Program-made: the position numbers and the translations under genes
Origin: Rickettsiales bacterium
GTDB taxonomy: Bacteria; Pseudomonadota; Alphaproteobacteria; Rickettsiales; UBA3002
Direction of reading: 5' to 3'
Assembly: GCA_947441895.1 (NCBI GenBank)
Contig: CANEUT010000079.1
Span: 1-7,312, forward strand
DNA: 7,312 nt
Part shown: positions 5,518 to 7,312 of the stretch, piece by piece
Layout: each line of letters starts with the position of its first letter
How positions within the stretch are numbered: position 1 is the stretch's first letter
Notes under the pieces: model-generated
Database searches by the model: none
What the model was told of the DNA's origin: nothing
The model's input: the letters and a program-made list of their open reading frames with translations, nothing else

Positions 5518-7312
5518 TTATTGGCGTGTTTGTGGCGGCGTTTGAAACTGTGCGCCCAAATTGCGTCCCGCGACCGATTCAGCCCATCCACGATCATGAT
5601 CACTCGGGGCATCCGGCTCAGCATCACGCTGAATGGTGTTAATGTTCACTTTGGTCGATGGGGTCGCGCTATATTCACGCACCGGCGTTCCTGAACCATC
5701 ACCCGCAATGTTATGGGTAACGATTTTATCACCTTCACGACTTTTCACATCTTTTTCAAAATGAGTGGCCAAATGCACAATGCTACCGATGGATTTTCCG
5801 GTAGCACCAAGGTCGAAGCGTGCCACATTATCCATTAAGCCATAAATGGCCTTATCCATCTGCCCTAGTTTACCGCCGCCTGGGCGGTCATCCACCCGCA
5901 TACCAAATTCAGCTTTGGCATACATATAGGGTGTATAGGAAAGCGAATTATCGATAAACGAGCGGATAAAATTTTCACCCGCGGCGTCGCCATGCGCTTC
6001 CCAATCGGGCCCATGTGGATCAAGATAGCCATCACGCTTACTGATGAATTTCCGGATAGGATTATTTTTATTGAGTCCGAAAATAGATTTGGTGGCGAGC
6101 GTTCCTAAATCATATGAAGCCCTGCCCATGGGGTTAAGTGTCTGGCTGAAACGTTTTTCAAAGCGATCGAGCTTACTATCAGTTGCATAATGCTCATAAA
6201 CACGCTTATCGAAAGGGTTTTTGAGACGAACCATGGGATTACGGATAGTAAATTCATTCCCAAAATATAGCGTTTTTTGAATTTTATTGCCCCAAAGTGA
6301 AATTCCCTGACCATTAGTCGGCACGCGGCGGGTGGTTTGGTAGTTAAAGTTGATACCCGTTTCCGGCGTGCCGTGAATCATGCGTGAAACAACGCCTTCA
6401 AATGGCAAATTCATTCCCTGTTCTGCCATTTTTTGCTGCGTTATTCCAGCTTGTTGCTTGAAGTTTTCAGTAGCACCAATGGCACTGGTGGTAGGCATTA
6501 CATCATTGGTTACCAATCCGCCGCGCCATTTGCTTTGACCCACGCGCATGGGCCAGAAGAACATCACTGAAGGATTCATGTAAAGATTGGCCTTAATAAA
6601 GCTCTTTGCCACATAACGCGCACTGCTGCCCGCTCCTTTAACAACATCATGAAGCGGATGATGCATGTGGGGCATGCTTAACTTAAAGCCATCGTCTTTC
6701 CATTTTTTGAAAGCACCATCAATGGCGTCATAACTTTCGCGGAACATCAGCGTGTACCAGTTATAACCCACAAACCGCGCATGTAGATCAATCGCGCCCG
6801 GCAATTGGTGGTCACCAATAATTTGTCCGGCTTTATTCACTTCATAAGAACCACCGTTCCAGCCATTATCAAACGCCAGCTTGGTTCCAGTAAAACGCTT
6901 GCCCCACGCGTTTGACAAAAACTGGCGCTGATATTTCATTTGATAGACATAAGGCAGCGCCGCCACCCAGTCTTCGCCCTGGTTTTTCGACAAAATACGC
7001 CAACTAGCCCGCGCAACTGATTTTCCAAATTTGCCGGCATCAAAATGGCCTTTTGCACCAGGCTTTACCGCTTTGCCGTCTTCACCCACTATCCATGGCT
7101 TCACCGTGTTAGGGTCAATGGCCTGAAAAGTATTCCGCGTCATGGCATCACCGATCGATGCCATGGCGAAATCAAACGTCACCGCCACCATTTCAGCGCC
7201 AAGGCTGCGGCCATTCATCGGCTGACCGTCTGGCGTCAGGCGCGCATCATTCGTGTGATAATAGGCTTTGGTGCGGAAAGTGGTTGCTTCGTGCGCCGCT
7301 TTTACACGTGCC
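5518..7312 (-). CDS. Large cysteine-free protein of unknown function (5' end off window)
   Basis: The reading frame is open from the window edge to TAA at 5518-5520, giving 597 visible residues. An in-frame ATG at 7218 is preceded by 31 open codons, so it is probably internal and the true start lies beyond the window. I do not recognise the family. The protein is rich in aromatic residues, Met, Lys and Gly. It has a His cluster, HMHHPLH (215-221 of the visible part), then a hydrophobic, aromatic stretch LYMNPSVMFFWPM (243-255) that is short for a membrane span. There are no Walker, protease or nuclease motifs I can see. The last 90 residues are polar and probably disordered, with REYS, IQRDAEPDAPSDHDRGW and a Gln/Pro-rich end. 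It has no cysteine at all. No stem-loop terminator is visible between its stop and the dioxygenase-like gene, so the two may form an operon. The long intact frame makes the CDS itself secure. Confidence 0.85.
   Translation of the reverse strand, partial: ARVKAAHEATTFRTKAYYHTNDARLTPDGQPMNGRSLGAEMVAVTFDFAMASIGDAMTRNTFQAIDPNTVKPWIVGEDGKAVKPGAKGHFDAGKFGKSVARASWRILSKNQGEDWVAALPYVYQMKYQRQFLSNAWGKRFTGTKLAFDNGWNGGSYEVNKAGQIIGDHQLPGAIDLHARFVGYNWYTLMFRESYDAIDGAFKKWKDDGFKLSMPHMHHPLHDVVKGAGSSARYVAKSFIKANLYMNPSVMFFWPMRVGQSKWRGGLVTNDVMPTTSAIGATENFKQQAGITQQKMAEQGMNLPFEGVVSRMIHGTPETGINFNYQTTRRVPTNGQGISLWGNKIQKTLYFGNEFTIRNPMVRLKNPFDKRVYEHYATDSKLDRFEKRFSQTLNPMGRASYDLGTLATKSIFGLNKNNPIRKFISKRDGYLDPHGPDWEAHGDAAGENFIRSFIDNSLSYTPYMYAKAEFGMRVDDRPGGGKLGQMDKAIYGLMDNVARFDLGATGKSIGSIVHLATHFEKDVKSREGDKIVTHNIAGDGSGTPVREYSATPSTKVNINTIQRDAEPDAPSDHDRGWAESVAGRNLGAQFQTPPQTRQ

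Overview
The window looks like chromosomal DNA from an alphaproteobacterium-like Gram-negative of roughly 50% G+C. The fumarase and DNA glycosylase read like ordinary housekeeping genes. The intergenic regions carry hairpin repeats of the widespread GTCAT[C/T]CC...GG[A/G]ATC kind, and several proteins are exported or probably cell-wall directed. I cannot fix the genus. There are no rRNA or tRNA genes, CRISPR arrays, transposases or recognisable phage structural genes.

Layout. Positions 1-781 (minus, cut by the window edge) encode a protein with a peptidoglycan-binding-like helical module followed by a Pro/Ala-rich tail. A 294-base gap (782-1075) separates it from the gene at 1076-2371 (minus). 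That gene is an L,D-transpeptidase/YkuD-like protein whose only cysteine is the predicted nucleophile. Next come a compact AlkA/Mag-type 3-methyladenine DNA glycosylase (2445-3062, minus) and, divergent from it, class II fumarase fumC (3196-4614, plus). Convergent with fumC is a secreted intradiol-dioxygenase-like protein (4796-5449, minus) that has lost most of its iron ligands. Positions 5518-7312 (minus, 5' end off the window) encode a large cysteine-free protein of unknown function.

Repeats. fumC is bracketed by two doublets of short palindromic repeats in inverted orientation (REPIN-like). One, at 3080-3181, fills most of the divergent glycosylase/fumC promoter region. The other, at 4651-4728, lies in the convergent gap after fumC with two further hairpins. 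The first repeat creates a false in-frame N-terminal extension of fumC and a false upstream start for the glycosylase; both starts are corrected here.

How the genes work together. fumC (TCA cycle) and the glycosylase (alkylation repair) are independent housekeeping functions. The two leftmost genes look like a functional pair acting on peptidoglycan: both lack a Sec signal peptide, both have an N-terminal module resembling a peptidoglycan-binding fold, and both carry a related Leu-Pro-Asn-Leu type motif towards the C-terminus. They are the best candidates for an undescribed system, for example wall-active effectors exported by a non-Sec route. That is inference. The two rightmost genes are 68 bases apart with no obvious terminator between them and may be co-transcribed.
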